A stretch of DNA of 64,000 nt from RHKX01 sp963823275. Its GTDB lineage: Bacteria; Actinomycetota; Thermoleophilia; Solirubrobacterales; 70-9. The position numbers and the translations under genes are program-made. Under the pieces are notes generated by a model. The model was given only the letters and a program-made list of their open reading frames with translations. It made no database searches and had not been told where the DNA came from. Location of the stretch: positions 186,001 through 250,000 of the forward strand of contig CAWGKW010000002.1 in the NCBI GenBank assembly GCA_963823275.1, given 5' to 3'. This document shows, in pieces, positions 16,412 through 25,304 of this stretch (its first letter is position 1; every line of letters starts with the position of its first letter).

Positions 16412-17292
16412 GCGACGATGAGAACGGGCTGAAGCGCGGCCCGCTGGGAGGCCTGCGTGCGGCTTTGCCGGAGGAGCCTCCGGCAGGCGCCGATCCCCTG
16501 GGAGCGGTCCTGCCGACATCCGGGGGCATCGGGGCTCCGACGGGTGCCGGGGGCATCGAGGCCCGTGCAACCTGCCCGGTGGGCGTCTGCGACGGCTCGG
16601 GATGGATCATCGGCCCCGAGGAGACGGCCCGACCTTGCGACTGCCGGCGGCGGCGGATCGAGCGGGCCCGCTCGAGCGGGCTGAAGGGGTCGCTGCCGAA
16701 GCGCTATCGGGGCGTCTCGTTCGATCGGCCGCCGGTCTCCGACATGGCCCGACAGCCGGGCGTGAGCGCGACGGTCGGCGCGGTTCGCCGATACTGCGAG
16801 ACGATCGGCGAGCAATTGACCGCCGGACACGGCCTCTGGCTCATGGGCGGCCCCGGCACCGGCAAGACGACGCTGGCGATGCTCGCCTCGAAGGCCGCGA
16901 TCGACGCCGGCCGGTCGGTCGCGATCTACTCGACCCCGGCGTTGCTGGCCAGGATCCGTCAGACCTTCGACGCCGAGGCCGGACAGGACGGGTACCTGGC
17001 CTTCTTCGACCGGCTGGTCTCCGTCGACCTCCTGCACCTCGACGATCTCGGCGCCGAACGCAGCACCGATTGGGTGCTCGAACAGCTCTACGCGATCGTC
17101 GACCGCCGCTACAACGACCAGCGCTCGATCGTCTTCACGACCAACCTCGAGGAACCCGAGTTGACCGAGCAGGTCGGCGCCCGTACGGTCTCCCGCCTGG
17201 TCGAGATGTGCGACGGAAACCCCCTGCCCCTCTTCGGGGAGGACCGGCGAGTCGAGATGGCTCCGGGTGTAGTTCACCCACAACCTTCATAA
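16408..17292 (+). CDS. DnaC/DnaI-like helicase-loader ATPase
   Basis: A 294-residue AAA+ ATPase. An N-terminal zinc-binding region has Cys56, Cys61, Cys78 and Cys80, and is preceded by a Gly/Pro-rich stretch. Walker A is GGPGTGKTT (147-155), Walker B LLHLDDLG, sensor I FTTNL, and an Arg-finger motif GARTVSRLVEMC follows. This layout is that of DnaI/DnaC-type loaders, which place DnaB on DNA. It overlaps the end of dnaB by four bases, so the two are co-translated, strongly suggesting they work together. The last 15 residues look like tail. An IstB-type transposition protein is the alternative, but no transposase is present. Confidence 0.85.
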   Translation: MSDDENGLKRGPLGGLRAALPEEPPAGADPLGAVLPTSGGIGAPTGAGGIEARATCPVGVCDGSGWIIGPEETARPCDCRRRRIERARSSGLKGSLPKRYRGVSFDRPPVSDMARQPGVSATVGAVRRYCETIGEQLTAGHGLWLMGGPGTGKTTLAMLASKAAIDAGRSVAIYSTPALLARIRQTFDAEAGQDGYLAFFDRLVSVDLLHLDDLGAERSTDWVLEQLYAIVDRRYNDQRSIVFTTNLEEPELTEQVGARTVSRLVEMCDGNPLPLFGEDRRVEMAPGVVHPQPS

Positions 17293-17293
17293 T
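17288..17293 (+). promoter_or_regulatory. -10 box of purA
   Basis: CATAAT, one base from consensus, lies 8 bases before the purA ATG and just inside the end of the loader gene. There is no Shine-Dalgarno, so purA is probably read from a leaderless mRNA as well as from any read-through. Confidence 0.5.
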
Positions 17294-17301
17294 CGGCCGT
17301 C

Positions 17302-18609
<1,308 letters not shown>

Positions 18610-18622
18610 TCAGAGGGATGAA

Positions 18623-18880
18623 ATGAAAATCGCCTACAAACCGTTCTCGATCGTCGTCGGCATCCTTGCCGGCATCCTCAGCAAGAAGGCCTTCGACCAG
18701 GTCTGGAGCGCCTTCACCGAAGAGGACCCCGCCGATCCCGACGATCGCGACGCCAGCTGGACCCAGGTCCTGATCGGGGCCGCCGTCAGCGGGGCGATCA
18801 TCAAGGTCGTTCAGGCGCTGGTTCGCCGCGGCGGGGCAAAGGGGTTCGAGCGGGCCACCGGCTACTGGCCGGGCGACTAG
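18623..18880 (+). CDS. Small DUF4235 membrane protein
   Basis: An 85-residue protein matching the DUF4235 pattern: a hydrophobic N-terminal segment (about 8-25), AFDQVWSAFTEEDPADP, a WTQVLIGAAVSGAIIKVVQAL segment spanning the membrane in part, and a C-terminal ERATGYWPGD. Function is unknown. A GAGGG box lies 6-7 bases before the ATG. It is 13 bases behind purA and probably co-transcribed with it. Confidence 0.85.
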   Translation: MKIAYKPFSIVVGILAGILSKKAFDQVWSAFTEEDPADPDDRDASWTQVLIGAAVSGAIIKVVQALVRRGGAKGFERATGYWPGD

Positions 18881-18997
18881 CCCGGAGGCAGGAGGCGGGC
18901 GGGGCCCGTCGAGGGATCCCCCTCGGGTGAGAGTCGGTTCGGCTGGGGAGGGAAGGACTCGAATCTCGGCCGGCTTACCGAGGCACGAAATCAACTC

Positions 18998-19038
18998 GAT
19001 TGGCATCCGACGGCGCATATAGCGCCGCAATCCGCCAA
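18998..19038. promoter_or_regulatory. Two-part palindrome upstream of the carboxylase gene
   Basis: Nested symmetric inverted repeats: outer arms ATTGGC (18998-19003) and GCCAAT (19033-19038), inner arms CGGCGC (19010-19015) and GCGCCG (19021-19026) around ATATA, with 6-base spacers on both sides. It lies about 55 bases upstream of the -10 box of the carboxylase gene. It could be an operator or a transcript hairpin. The rest of the 18881-19105 gap shows only a short stem at 18910-18925 (CGAGGG and its complement), possibly the purA/DUF4235 terminator. Confidence 0.4.
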
Positions 19039-19091
19039 TTGCCGCCCTCCGCCCACCAAGCCGCCACCCCTCCCTCCCGCCGGCGGTCAAC

Positions 19092-19097
19092 TATCCT
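19092..19097 (+). promoter_or_regulatory. -10 box of the acyl-CoA carboxylase gene
   Basis: TATCCT ends 8 bases before the GTG start at 19106, with no ribosome-binding site between, so the mRNA should begin at or next to the start codon. Confidence 0.5.
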
Positions 19098-19105
19098 TCC
19101 GCGCC

Positions 19106-20860
19106 GTGTTCGAGAAGGTCCTGATCGCAAACCGTGGCGAGATCGCCGTCCGCATCATCCGCGCGCTCAAGGAGATGGAGATCGCCTCGGTCGCGGTCTA
19201 TTCGGAGGCCGATCGGGACGCCCGACACGTCCGTGAGGCCGACGAGGCCCACCTGCTCGGGCCGGCGATCCCCGCCGAGAGCTACCTGAACATCGAGAGG
19301 ATCCTTGCGGTCGCCGCTGAGGCCGGCGTCGAGGCAATTCACCCCGGCTACGGCTTCCTCGCCGAGAACGCTCCATTCGCACGGGCGATCGGCGAGACCG
19401 ACATCACCTGGATCGGCCCTCCGGCAGCCGCGATCGATGCGATGGGGTCGAAGACCCGGGCGCGGGAGATCATGCAGAAGGCCGGCGTGCCGATCGTCCC
19501 CGGCGCGACCGAGGCCTCCGACACGGTCGAAGATGCCGCCAAGCTCGCCGAGGAGATCGGCTACCCGATCGCCTGCAAGGCGGCCGGGGGTGGAGGGGGT
19601 AAGGGCTTTCGCGTCGCGCTGAGCGCCGACGACCTCGCCGAGGCGTTCGAGGGCGCCGCCCGCGAGGGTGAGAAGTTCTTCGGCGACGCCACCGTCTATC
19701 TGGAGCGCTACCTCGAGGATCCGCGGCACGTCGAGGTTCAGGTCCTCGCCGATTCTCACGGCAACGTGATCCACCTCGGCGAGCGTGACTGCTCGATCCA
19801 GCGTCGTCACCAGAAGCTGATCGAGGAGGCTCCGGCACCTCACGTCGACGCCGAGATGCGCGAGCGGATCGGCAAGATCGCCACGGATGCCGCCGAGGCC
19901 GTCGACTATCGCGGCGCCGGCACAGTCGAGGGCATGCAGGTCGGCGACGACTACTTCTTCCTGGAGATGAACACCCGCGTGCAGGTCGAGCATTGCGTGA
20001 CCGAGATGGTCACCGGCATCGACATCGTCCGCGAGCAGATCCATATCGCCGCCGGTGAGGCGCTCTCGATCTCTCAGGAGGAGATGGTCATGCGCGGGCA
20101 CGCGATCGAGTGCCGGATCAACGCCGAGGCGGCGCACAAGAAGTTCGCCCCCGCCCCCGGCAAGGTCGGCGCCTACGTCGAGCCGTCCGGGCCGGGGGTC
20201 CGGGTCGACTCGGGCCTCGAGGCAGGCGGCGAGGTCACCCCGCTCTACGACCCGATGGTCGCCAAGTTGATCACCTGGGACGTCGACCGCGAGAGGGCCA
20301 CCCGGCGCATGATCCGCGCGCTCGGCGAGTTCGAGATCGAGGGGCTGACCACGCTGATTCCCTTCCACGAGACGATCCTGGCGACCGACCAGTGGGCCAA
20401 CGGCGAGACCTGCCGCGACCTGCTCGAGGATCCCGCCTGGATCAAGGCTCTGCCGACCGGTGACCCCGTCGCCGCTCCCGGCGACGATGACGCACCGGAG
20501 ATGACCGAGCGCGAGTACAAGGTCGAGGTCGGCGGCCGCCTCTACCCGGTCAAGGTGATCGGTGAGGCGCTGGGAACCGGTGCCGCCGCGTCGGCCGGCA
20601 GGCGTCCGCCCAAGCGCGAGCGCAGGGCCGGCTCCGCAGCGGCCTCCGGAGACGACGTCGTCGCCCCGCTGCAGGGAAGCATCTTCAAGGTCGAGGTCGC
20701 CGAGGGGGACGAGGTCGAAGAGGGTGCTCTCCTGGTGGTGATCGAGGCGATGAAGATGGAGAACGAGATCACCGCCCACAAGGCGGGCAAGGTCACCTCG
20801 CTGGCGGTCGAGGTCGGCGCCTCGATCAACGCCGGCGACCCGATCGCAAAGATCCAGTAG
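19106..20860 (+). CDS. Acetyl/propionyl-CoA carboxylase alpha chain (biotin carboxylase + biotin carrier)
   Basis: A 584-residue two-domain subunit. Residues 1-445 are biotin carboxylase: KVLIANRGEIAVRIIRA, IHPGYGFLAENA, the Gly-rich ATP loop KAAGGGGGKGFR, and EMNTRVQVEHCVTE. After a linker and a basic patch, residues 510-584 are a biotinyl carrier domain with biotin-accepting Lys550 in EAMKMENE. It carboxylates biotin with bicarbonate and ATP for transfer by a separate beta subunit, giving malonyl-CoA or methylmalonyl-CoA. No beta subunit is adjacent, so the acyl-CoA is unresolved. GTG start, probably leaderless. Confidence 0.95.
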   Translation: MFEKVLIANRGEIAVRIIRALKEMEIASVAVYSEADRDARHVREADEAHLLGPAIPAESYLNIERILAVAAEAGVEAIHPGYGFLAENAPFARAIGETDITWIGPPAAAIDAMGSKTRAREIMQKAGVPIVPGATEASDTVEDAAKLAEEIGYPIACKAAGGGGGKGFRVALSADDLAEAFEGAAREGEKFFGDATVYLERYLEDPRHVEVQVLADSHGNVIHLGERDCSIQRRHQKLIEEAPAPHVDAEMRERIGKIATDAAEAVDYRGAGTVEGMQVGDDYFFLEMNTRVQVEHCVTEMVTGIDIVREQIHIAAGEALSISQEEMVMRGHAIECRINAEAAHKKFAPAPGKVGAYVEPSGPGVRVDSGLEAGGEVTPLYDPMVAKLITWDVDRERATRRMIRALGEFEIEGLTTLIPFHETILATDQWANGETCRDLLEDPAWIKALPTGDPVAAPGDDDAPEMTEREYKVEVGGRLYPVKVIGEALGTGAAASAGRRPPKRERRAGSAAASGDDVVAPLQGSIFKVEVAEGDEVEEGALLVVIEAMKMENEITAHKAGKVTSLAVEVGASINAGDPIAKIQ

Positions 20861-20894
20861 GGAGCCCCGGCCGACGGGCGAATAGGGTTCGTCG

Positions 20895-21809
20895 ATGGCC
20901 AAGAACCGCACGAAGGCTCTGGAGGCCCTCCCCTGGCGAGGCCCCGGGCCAGGGCGGCCCGATCTCCCCCTCCCGCCCAGCAAGCTTCCGGTCCGCTTCG
21001 CCGGTACCTGGCGCAAGCGCTGGCGCTACGTCGGGGCGTTCGGGGAGCAGGTGATGCTCTGCGCGGCCAACGTGCGGATCGGCCCGCTCGGTCAGACCTT
21101 CTGGGCGGTGCTCGATCGAGCGAGCGGCGAGATCCTCGAGAGCACCCGCCAGCTGCTGCCGGCCGAGCGCGGCGAGGTCTGGACCGAGCGCGGGGGTGGC
21201 TACGACGCCTGGGATCTCGGCTCCTCCGGCGACGGGGTTCGAACCCGGATCGATTCCGACGGGACGACCGGCAAGCTCACCTTCGGCGATTGCGGTGATT
21301 GGGTGGAGTGCGTCTGCTCGAACGGCGACGGCGGCTACGTGTGGACCCGCAAGCGTCCCTCGGAGATCGAGCTCGACCTCAATCTCAGCGACGGCCGGCG
21401 GATCCGCGAGAAGCTCAGGGGCATCGAGGACGAGTCCGCCGGCTACCACCCTCATCACACGGTCTGGAGCTGGTCGGCAGGCGTCGGCACGGCCGCCGAC
21501 GGCAGGGCCGTGGCCTGGAACCTCGTCGAGGGCGTCAACGACCCACCGGAGCGGAGCGAGCGGGCCATCTGGGTGGACGGAGAACCTCGCGAGCCGGCCC
21601 CGGTCCGCTTCGACGACCTCGACGCGGTGGACTTCGCCGACGGCTCGCGCCTCGGCTTCGAGGCGGAAGCCGAGCGCAAGGCCGCCGAAAACAAGCTCAT
21701 CGTCAAGTACAGCTACCGTCAGCCCTTCGGCCGCTTCACCGGCTCACTCGACGGCATCGAGCTCGCCGAGGGGATCGGAGTCATGGAGCACCAGGACGCT
21801 GTCTGGTGA
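20895..21809 (+). CDS. DUF2804 family protein
   Basis: A 304-residue protein of the DUF2804 family, recognised by WRYVGAFGEQVMLCAANVRIG, YHPHHTVWSWSAG, WNLVEGVNDPP and SERAIWVDG. Biochemical function is not established; the fold resembles carotenoid/lipid-modifying beta-barrel domains, but I do not assign one. A TAGGGT box at 20883-20888 sits 6 bases before the ATG, so it probably has its own leaderless transcript. It follows the carboxylase gene by 34 bases. Confidence 0.85.
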   Translation: MAKNRTKALEALPWRGPGPGRPDLPLPPSKLPVRFAGTWRKRWRYVGAFGEQVMLCAANVRIGPLGQTFWAVLDRASGEILESTRQLLPAERGEVWTERGGGYDAWDLGSSGDGVRTRIDSDGTTGKLTFGDCGDWVECVCSNGDGGYVWTRKRPSEIELDLNLSDGRRIREKLRGIEDESAGYHPHHTVWSWSAGVGTAADGRAVAWNLVEGVNDPPERSERAIWVDGEPREPAPVRFDDLDAVDFADGSRLGFEAEAERKAAENKLIVKYSYRQPFGRFTGSLDGIELAEGIGVMEHQDAVW

Positions 21810-21863
21810 GTGGACTCATGGCCGACGGCACCATTCCAACGTGAGTGGTACCGCTTTCACCCT

Positions 21864-22103
21864 TCAACGTTCCCACCGGCTCTCGACCTGCCCTCGCCAG
21901 GGCGGCTCCTCGCCGGCGCTGAAGCGGGCATCGTCGCGGCCGAGGAGGGTTTCCAAGGGAACCAACGCCGGGCTGGACGAGTCGAGCAACGGGGTGCTCG
22001 CGTAACTGTCGATCTCGGCGGCGCCGATCTCCTCGCTGGCTTCCTCCCAGCCGATCGTCGGTAGATAGGACCCGTTGGTAACTACTCCGCAGGTGCTGAG
22101 CAC
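21864..22103 (-). pseudogene. Decayed partial copy of the TadE-like gene's 3' end
   Basis: A 79-residue ORF whose last ~65 residues match the C-terminus of the intact gene at 22610-23245. Shared stretches are PTIGW, TPLLDS, PALVPLETLLGRDDARFS and GEEPPWR, ending ESRW-R in both. The front 14 residues do not match, and no export or prepilin segment precedes them. It reads as the surviving tail of a second copy. It occupies most of the 21810-22163 gap; I see nothing else there. Confidence 0.7.
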
Positions 22104-22163
22104 CGAGGCGCGTTGGTGCCCAGGATGCTCGGCGCTCCTTGGTGGCCCTCTTCGGCCGTTTCG

Positions 22164-22448
22164 TTAAGGGTTGGTCTGGGCGTAGACCTCGAGGAACACC
22201 GGCTCACCACCGAGTTCGATTCCCGCCGCGGCAAGGACCGGCATCAGGTGCTCGGCGTGAGCGTCGAACTGCTCCCGAGATTCCCAGATTTCACTGACCC
22301 GGACGTTGTCGTCGTCGGGACTGAGAAAGCAAACGTGGTACTCGAGACCGTCAGCCGGCCAGTTGCCGCTCTCTTCGAGGCTGCGAATGGTCTCGTCGTA
22401 CTGAGCAGTCGTCGCCTTTGTGGGCGTGAAACGAATGAGAACACTCAT
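22164..22448 (-). CDS. Antibiotic-biosynthesis-monooxygenase (ABM) domain protein
   Basis: A 94-residue ferredoxin-like alpha+beta protein of the ABM/dimeric-barrel group: MSVLIRFTPTKATTAQYDE at the start, then EYHVCFLS, VSEIWESREQFDAHAEHLMP and a final strand. Relatives act as small monooxygenases or heme/quinone-handling enzymes, and many have no known role. A GGAAGGAG box lies 7 bases before the ATG, so this gene is normally leadered. It sits between the TadE-like gene and its decayed tail copy. Confidence 0.82.
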   Translation of the reverse strand: MSVLIRFTPTKATTAQYDETIRSLEESGNWPADGLEYHVCFLSPDDDNVRVSEIWESREQFDAHAEHLMPVLAAAGIELGGEPVFLEVYAQTNP

Positions 22449-22609
22449 CGCAACGCTCCTTCCAGATGGGGTCCAATCACCCTAACGTCGGTTGAGCGGT
22501 CAGACGAGGGACTTCCAGGCATTGCGGCGGCCCGACGGAGATCAGGCCGAGCCCTTCGATGGCTTTGCGGTGGCCGTGAATGGGGGCGGGCGAAGAGTGA
22601 GCGCCGAGC

Positions 22610-23245
22610 TCACCGCCCCCACCGGCTCTCGATCCGATTGCGCCAGGGCGGCTCCTCCCCGGTGCTGAAGCGGGCGTCGTCGCGACCGAGCAGCGTCTCC
22701 AACGGAACAAGCGCCGGGTTGGCCGAGTCGAGCAGCGGCGTGTCCGCGTAGTCGACGATCTCCTCCGGCCTGACCTCACGGCTGATCAGGTCCCAGCCAA
22801 TCGTCGGCCGGTAGATCCAGTAATCGATCGTGACCGCGCCGCCGGAGGGGCGGCCGTCGCGGATCGAGGTGAAGGCCGTCGTTCGTCGGCCGGAGGTCGT
22901 CAACCGCTCCGACGCCGCGACCGCGCAGCTCGCCTGCCGGCAATGCCGGTAGTCGACACCGACGATCGGGATGCCGGCCGGGCCGACCCGGGACTCCGGC
23001 GGTGGCGCGAGCGCCCGGACGGCCCCGGCCAGGGAGCGCCCGTAGGCCTCGGTCAGCGGGTCCTGCCAGCAGGGATCGGGGTAGCGGACCGCGCAGCGCT
23101 GCTTGAAGGCGATCGCCGCGGCGAGCGAGGCGTCCTCGCGCTCGGGGCCGAGCGCCACGATCGCCACGATCGCGCACGCGACCAGGGCCATGAGCAGGAC
23201 GAGCGCAGCGTGTTCGACGGATGCGGAACCGCGTTCTGATCGCAT
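22610..23245 (-). CDS. TadE-like prepilin-type surface protein
   Basis: A 211-residue protein starting SERGSASVEHAALVLLMAL: a short basic leader, Gly-Ser-Ala then Glu five residues in, and a hydrophobic helix (about 12-33). That is the class III signal used by TadE/TadG and Flp-like pseudopilins. The mature part has several cysteines (QRCAVRYPDPCW, RHCRQASC) that could form disulfides outside the cell. Function is unknown. The C-terminal 65 residues recur in the decayed copy at 21864-22103. No tad secretion genes are nearby. The 23246-23327 gap shows nothing clear. Confidence 0.65.
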   Translation of the reverse strand: MRSERGSASVEHAALVLLMALVACAIVAIVALGPEREDASLAAAIAFKQRCAVRYPDPCWQDPLTEAYGRSLAGAVRALAPPPESRVGPAGIPIVGVDYRHCRQASCAVAASERLTTSGRRTTAFTSIRDGRPSGGAVTIDYWIYRPTIGWDLISREVRPEEIVDYADTPLLDSANPALVPLETLLGRDDARFSTGEEPPWRNRIESRWGR

Positions 23246-23327
23246 CTGCCGACCGTAGGATCAAACCCGTCGCGCGTGGGTGACCTACCGTGCCGATTGC
23301 GGAACGGAAGCGGAACGAATTAGCCGG

Positions 23328-23957
23328 TCAGAGGCCGTTGGTGATCAGCCCGACGATCACGGTCGCAACCACCCAGACCGTCGCCAGCCCGGTCAGCGCC
23401 AGCACGAACCTGGAGCCGACGCGCCAGAATGCGCCGGGGGGATCGACCGGCCCGGGATCGGAGTCGACCTCGGGCGGGGTGCCGCTGGGAGAACCCAGCG
23501 TTCCCCGCTGCAGCCGGATCGCGTAGACGACCCCGGAGATCAGAAACAGCGCGGCGCTGATCAGCAGCCAGCGTCCCAGGTACACGTCGAGGCTGAGGCC
23601 GGTCGTGTCCATGAAACGGTCAGGGTCGAAGCGAAGGATCAGCGGCGCGTATACGACGAGCAGCAGCAGCGAGAGGCCGGCGGGGATGCGAACGTGATTG
23701 AGGGCGGCGAGCTGTCCGGCGCGGGAGCCGATCGCGGACTCGGCCGCGCCCTGGGTGATCCGCGATAGGCCGCTGTAGAGGGGTACCGCGACCAGATCGT
23801 GAAGGAGGGCTGCGAGCACGAGCCAGATCAGGATTCGCCCACCGCCGGGGATCTCGGTGATCCGCAGCAGCGCGTATCCGCAGAGCAGCAGGCTGACGGC
23901 GACCGCGATCAGGTGCAGCGGCTGAGCGCCGTACTCGTATCGGAACTTGTCCCTCAT
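23328..23957 (-). CDS. Polytopic membrane protein linked to the molybdoenzyme operon
   Basis: A 209-residue integral membrane protein with four or five helices (about 15-32, 42-58, 95-115, 127-147, 183-207). I do not recognise a named family. It follows the molybdopterin oxidoreductase gene by 12 bases on the same strand and is last in the five-gene operon that starts at 27662. Partnership with the cytochrome/molybdoenzyme, for example as a membrane subunit or assembly factor, is inference from position only. Confidence 0.7.
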   Translation of the reverse strand: MRDKFRYEYGAQPLHLIAVAVSLLLCGYALLRITEIPGGGRILIWLVLAALLHDLVAVPLYSGLSRITQGAAESAIGSRAGQLAALNHVRIPAGLSLLLLVVYAPLILRFDPDRFMDTTGLSLDVYLGRWLLISAALFLISGVVYAIRLQRGTLGSPSGTPPEVDSDPGPVDPPGAFWRVGSRFVLALTGLATVWVVATVIVGLITNGL

Positions 23958-23969
23958 CGGCTCACCTGC

Positions 23970-25304
23970 TCATGCCTGGCTGAAGGTCATGCGATTGACC
24001 CACTTCGTGTTGTGTACGCCGGGCAGTGCGGGGACGATGATGCGGGCCGGGAAGCCATGATCGGGCGAGAGATCGGCGCCGTTGACCTTGAGCGCCAGCA
24101 GCGAGTCCTCGTCGAAGATCTGGTTGCCGGCGAGGGTCGCCTGGCGGAACGCTCCACCTTCCTGCAGCGACTCGACGAGCACCTCCGGGTCACCCTCGGG
24201 GTCGACCCCGGCGAGCGTCGCCAGGTCGGCGAGGCGGACCCCGGTCCAGTCCTGCCAGGTCGTCCAGCCCTCGACGCAGGCGATCGGCAGATGCTCTGTG
24301 TGCTGAGTCATCGCCAGCAGGTCCCCGCGGCTCAGGGTCACGTCCCTGGTGCCGCCGGTCAGCTCGAGCCGCCAGGAGTCGCCGGTCTGATCCGGCGTGA
24401 TCCCGACCAGCTCAGCGGTCTTGTTGACCTGGAAGTCGTTCGGCCCGTCTCCGTAGCTCTGGCCGCGTGGCGAGAGCAGTGCGATCTCGCGGATCGAGCC
24501 GAGCAGGTTCGAGCCGGCGGTCATCGTCAGCAACCCCAGCGAGCCGAGGCCGACCGCGCCGAGCATGCCTCGCCTCGAGATCGTCGGGGCGGAAGGGTTG
24601 ACCGGGGCCAGGGTGTCGACCTTCGGGTCCGCTACGCGCATCCGTTCGATTCCCTCCCCGAGCGGCTTGAAGGCCCCCTCGCGCTTGAACGTCCGCGCGA
24701 CGACCGGGAGCTTCAGGACGAGGTGGAGCGCCAACGCCCCGACGAAGATCAGTGCCGCGTAGTAGTGGGCGGGGACGAAGGAAAAGCCGAAGGGCAGCCA
24801 GTACTGCACATTGATCACACCGGTCACGAACAGAAACAGCGCCGAGCCGACCAGCAGCAGGACGCTGAGTCGCTCCAGGCCATGGGCCACCGATCGAACC
24901 GGCGGTCGCTCGAACAGGCGTGGGATCACCGACCAGAGCTTCGCCAGCAGGATCGGGATCGCCGCGAACCCGGCGATCAGGTGCAGCGACTGGGTCAACG
25001 AGTAGAGCCAGGCGGGGTAGGTCGGCCAGGCGAAGAAGTAGAGGTCGACCTCGAAGCCGCCGCTGACGTCGTTTGAGCCGAGCGCCGGGTTGTAGGCGGC
25101 GTGGGAAAGGAAGCCGGTCAGCGCGGCGACGATGACGAGCGGCAGCAGGGTCGATCCCAGAAACGAGGTGAGCCATTCGCCGCGCAGCGGGCTGCGCCAG
25201 AACTCGCGCCTGAAGGGCCCGACGTCGGGAACGGGCGGGCTCGGCGGGGTCCGGGCGTCGTCGGATTCCTCGACCAGATCACCGAGGTCCTCGAGTCGGC
25301 TCAT
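23970..25304 (-). CDS. Fused membrane cytochrome b / sulfite-oxidase-like molybdopterin oxidoreductase
   Basis: A 444-residue fusion. Residues 45-200 hold four helices of a cytochrome b561-like unit with candidate heme ligands His68, His108, His180 and His194. A cytoplasmic loop leads to SRRGMLGAVGLGSLG (243-257), a Tat-type twin-arginine anchor in the middle of the chain. The C-terminal domain (about 290-444) is of the sulfite oxidase/YedY type, with the molybdenum-ligating Cys343 in IACVEGW. It would pass electrons between an outside substrate and the quinone pool; the substrate is unknown. Its ATG overlaps the stop of the propeller lipoprotein gene. Confidence 0.88.
   Translation of the reverse strand: MSRLEDLGDLVEESDDARTPPSPPVPDVGPFRREFWRSPLRGEWLTSFLGSTLLPLVIVAALTGFLSHAAYNPALGSNDVSGGFEVDLYFFAWPTYPAWLYSLTQSLHLIAGFAAIPILLAKLWSVIPRLFERPPVRSVAHGLERLSVLLLVGSALFLFVTGVINVQYWLPFGFSFVPAHYYAALIFVGALALHLVLKLPVVARTFKREGAFKPLGEGIERMRVADPKVDTLAPVNPSAPTISRRGMLGAVGLGSLGLLTMTAGSNLLGSIREIALLSPRGQSYGDGPNDFQVNKTAELVGITPDQTGDSWRLELTGGTRDVTLSRGDLLAMTQHTEHLPIACVEGWTTWQDWTGVRLADLATLAGVDPEGDPEVLVESLQEGGAFRQATLAGNQIFDEDSLLALKVNGADLSPDHGFPARIIVPALPGVHNTKWVNRMTFSQA

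Noticed and set aside
16408..17292. IstB transposition helper as the identity of the loader gene
   Set aside because: No IstA transposase or terminal repeats; coupled directly to dnaB and has the N-terminal zinc region of DnaI-type loaders.
19091..21016. 641-residue minus-strand ORF opposite the carboxylase gene
   Set aside because: No recognisable fold; plus-strand biotin carboxylase motifs cover the region.
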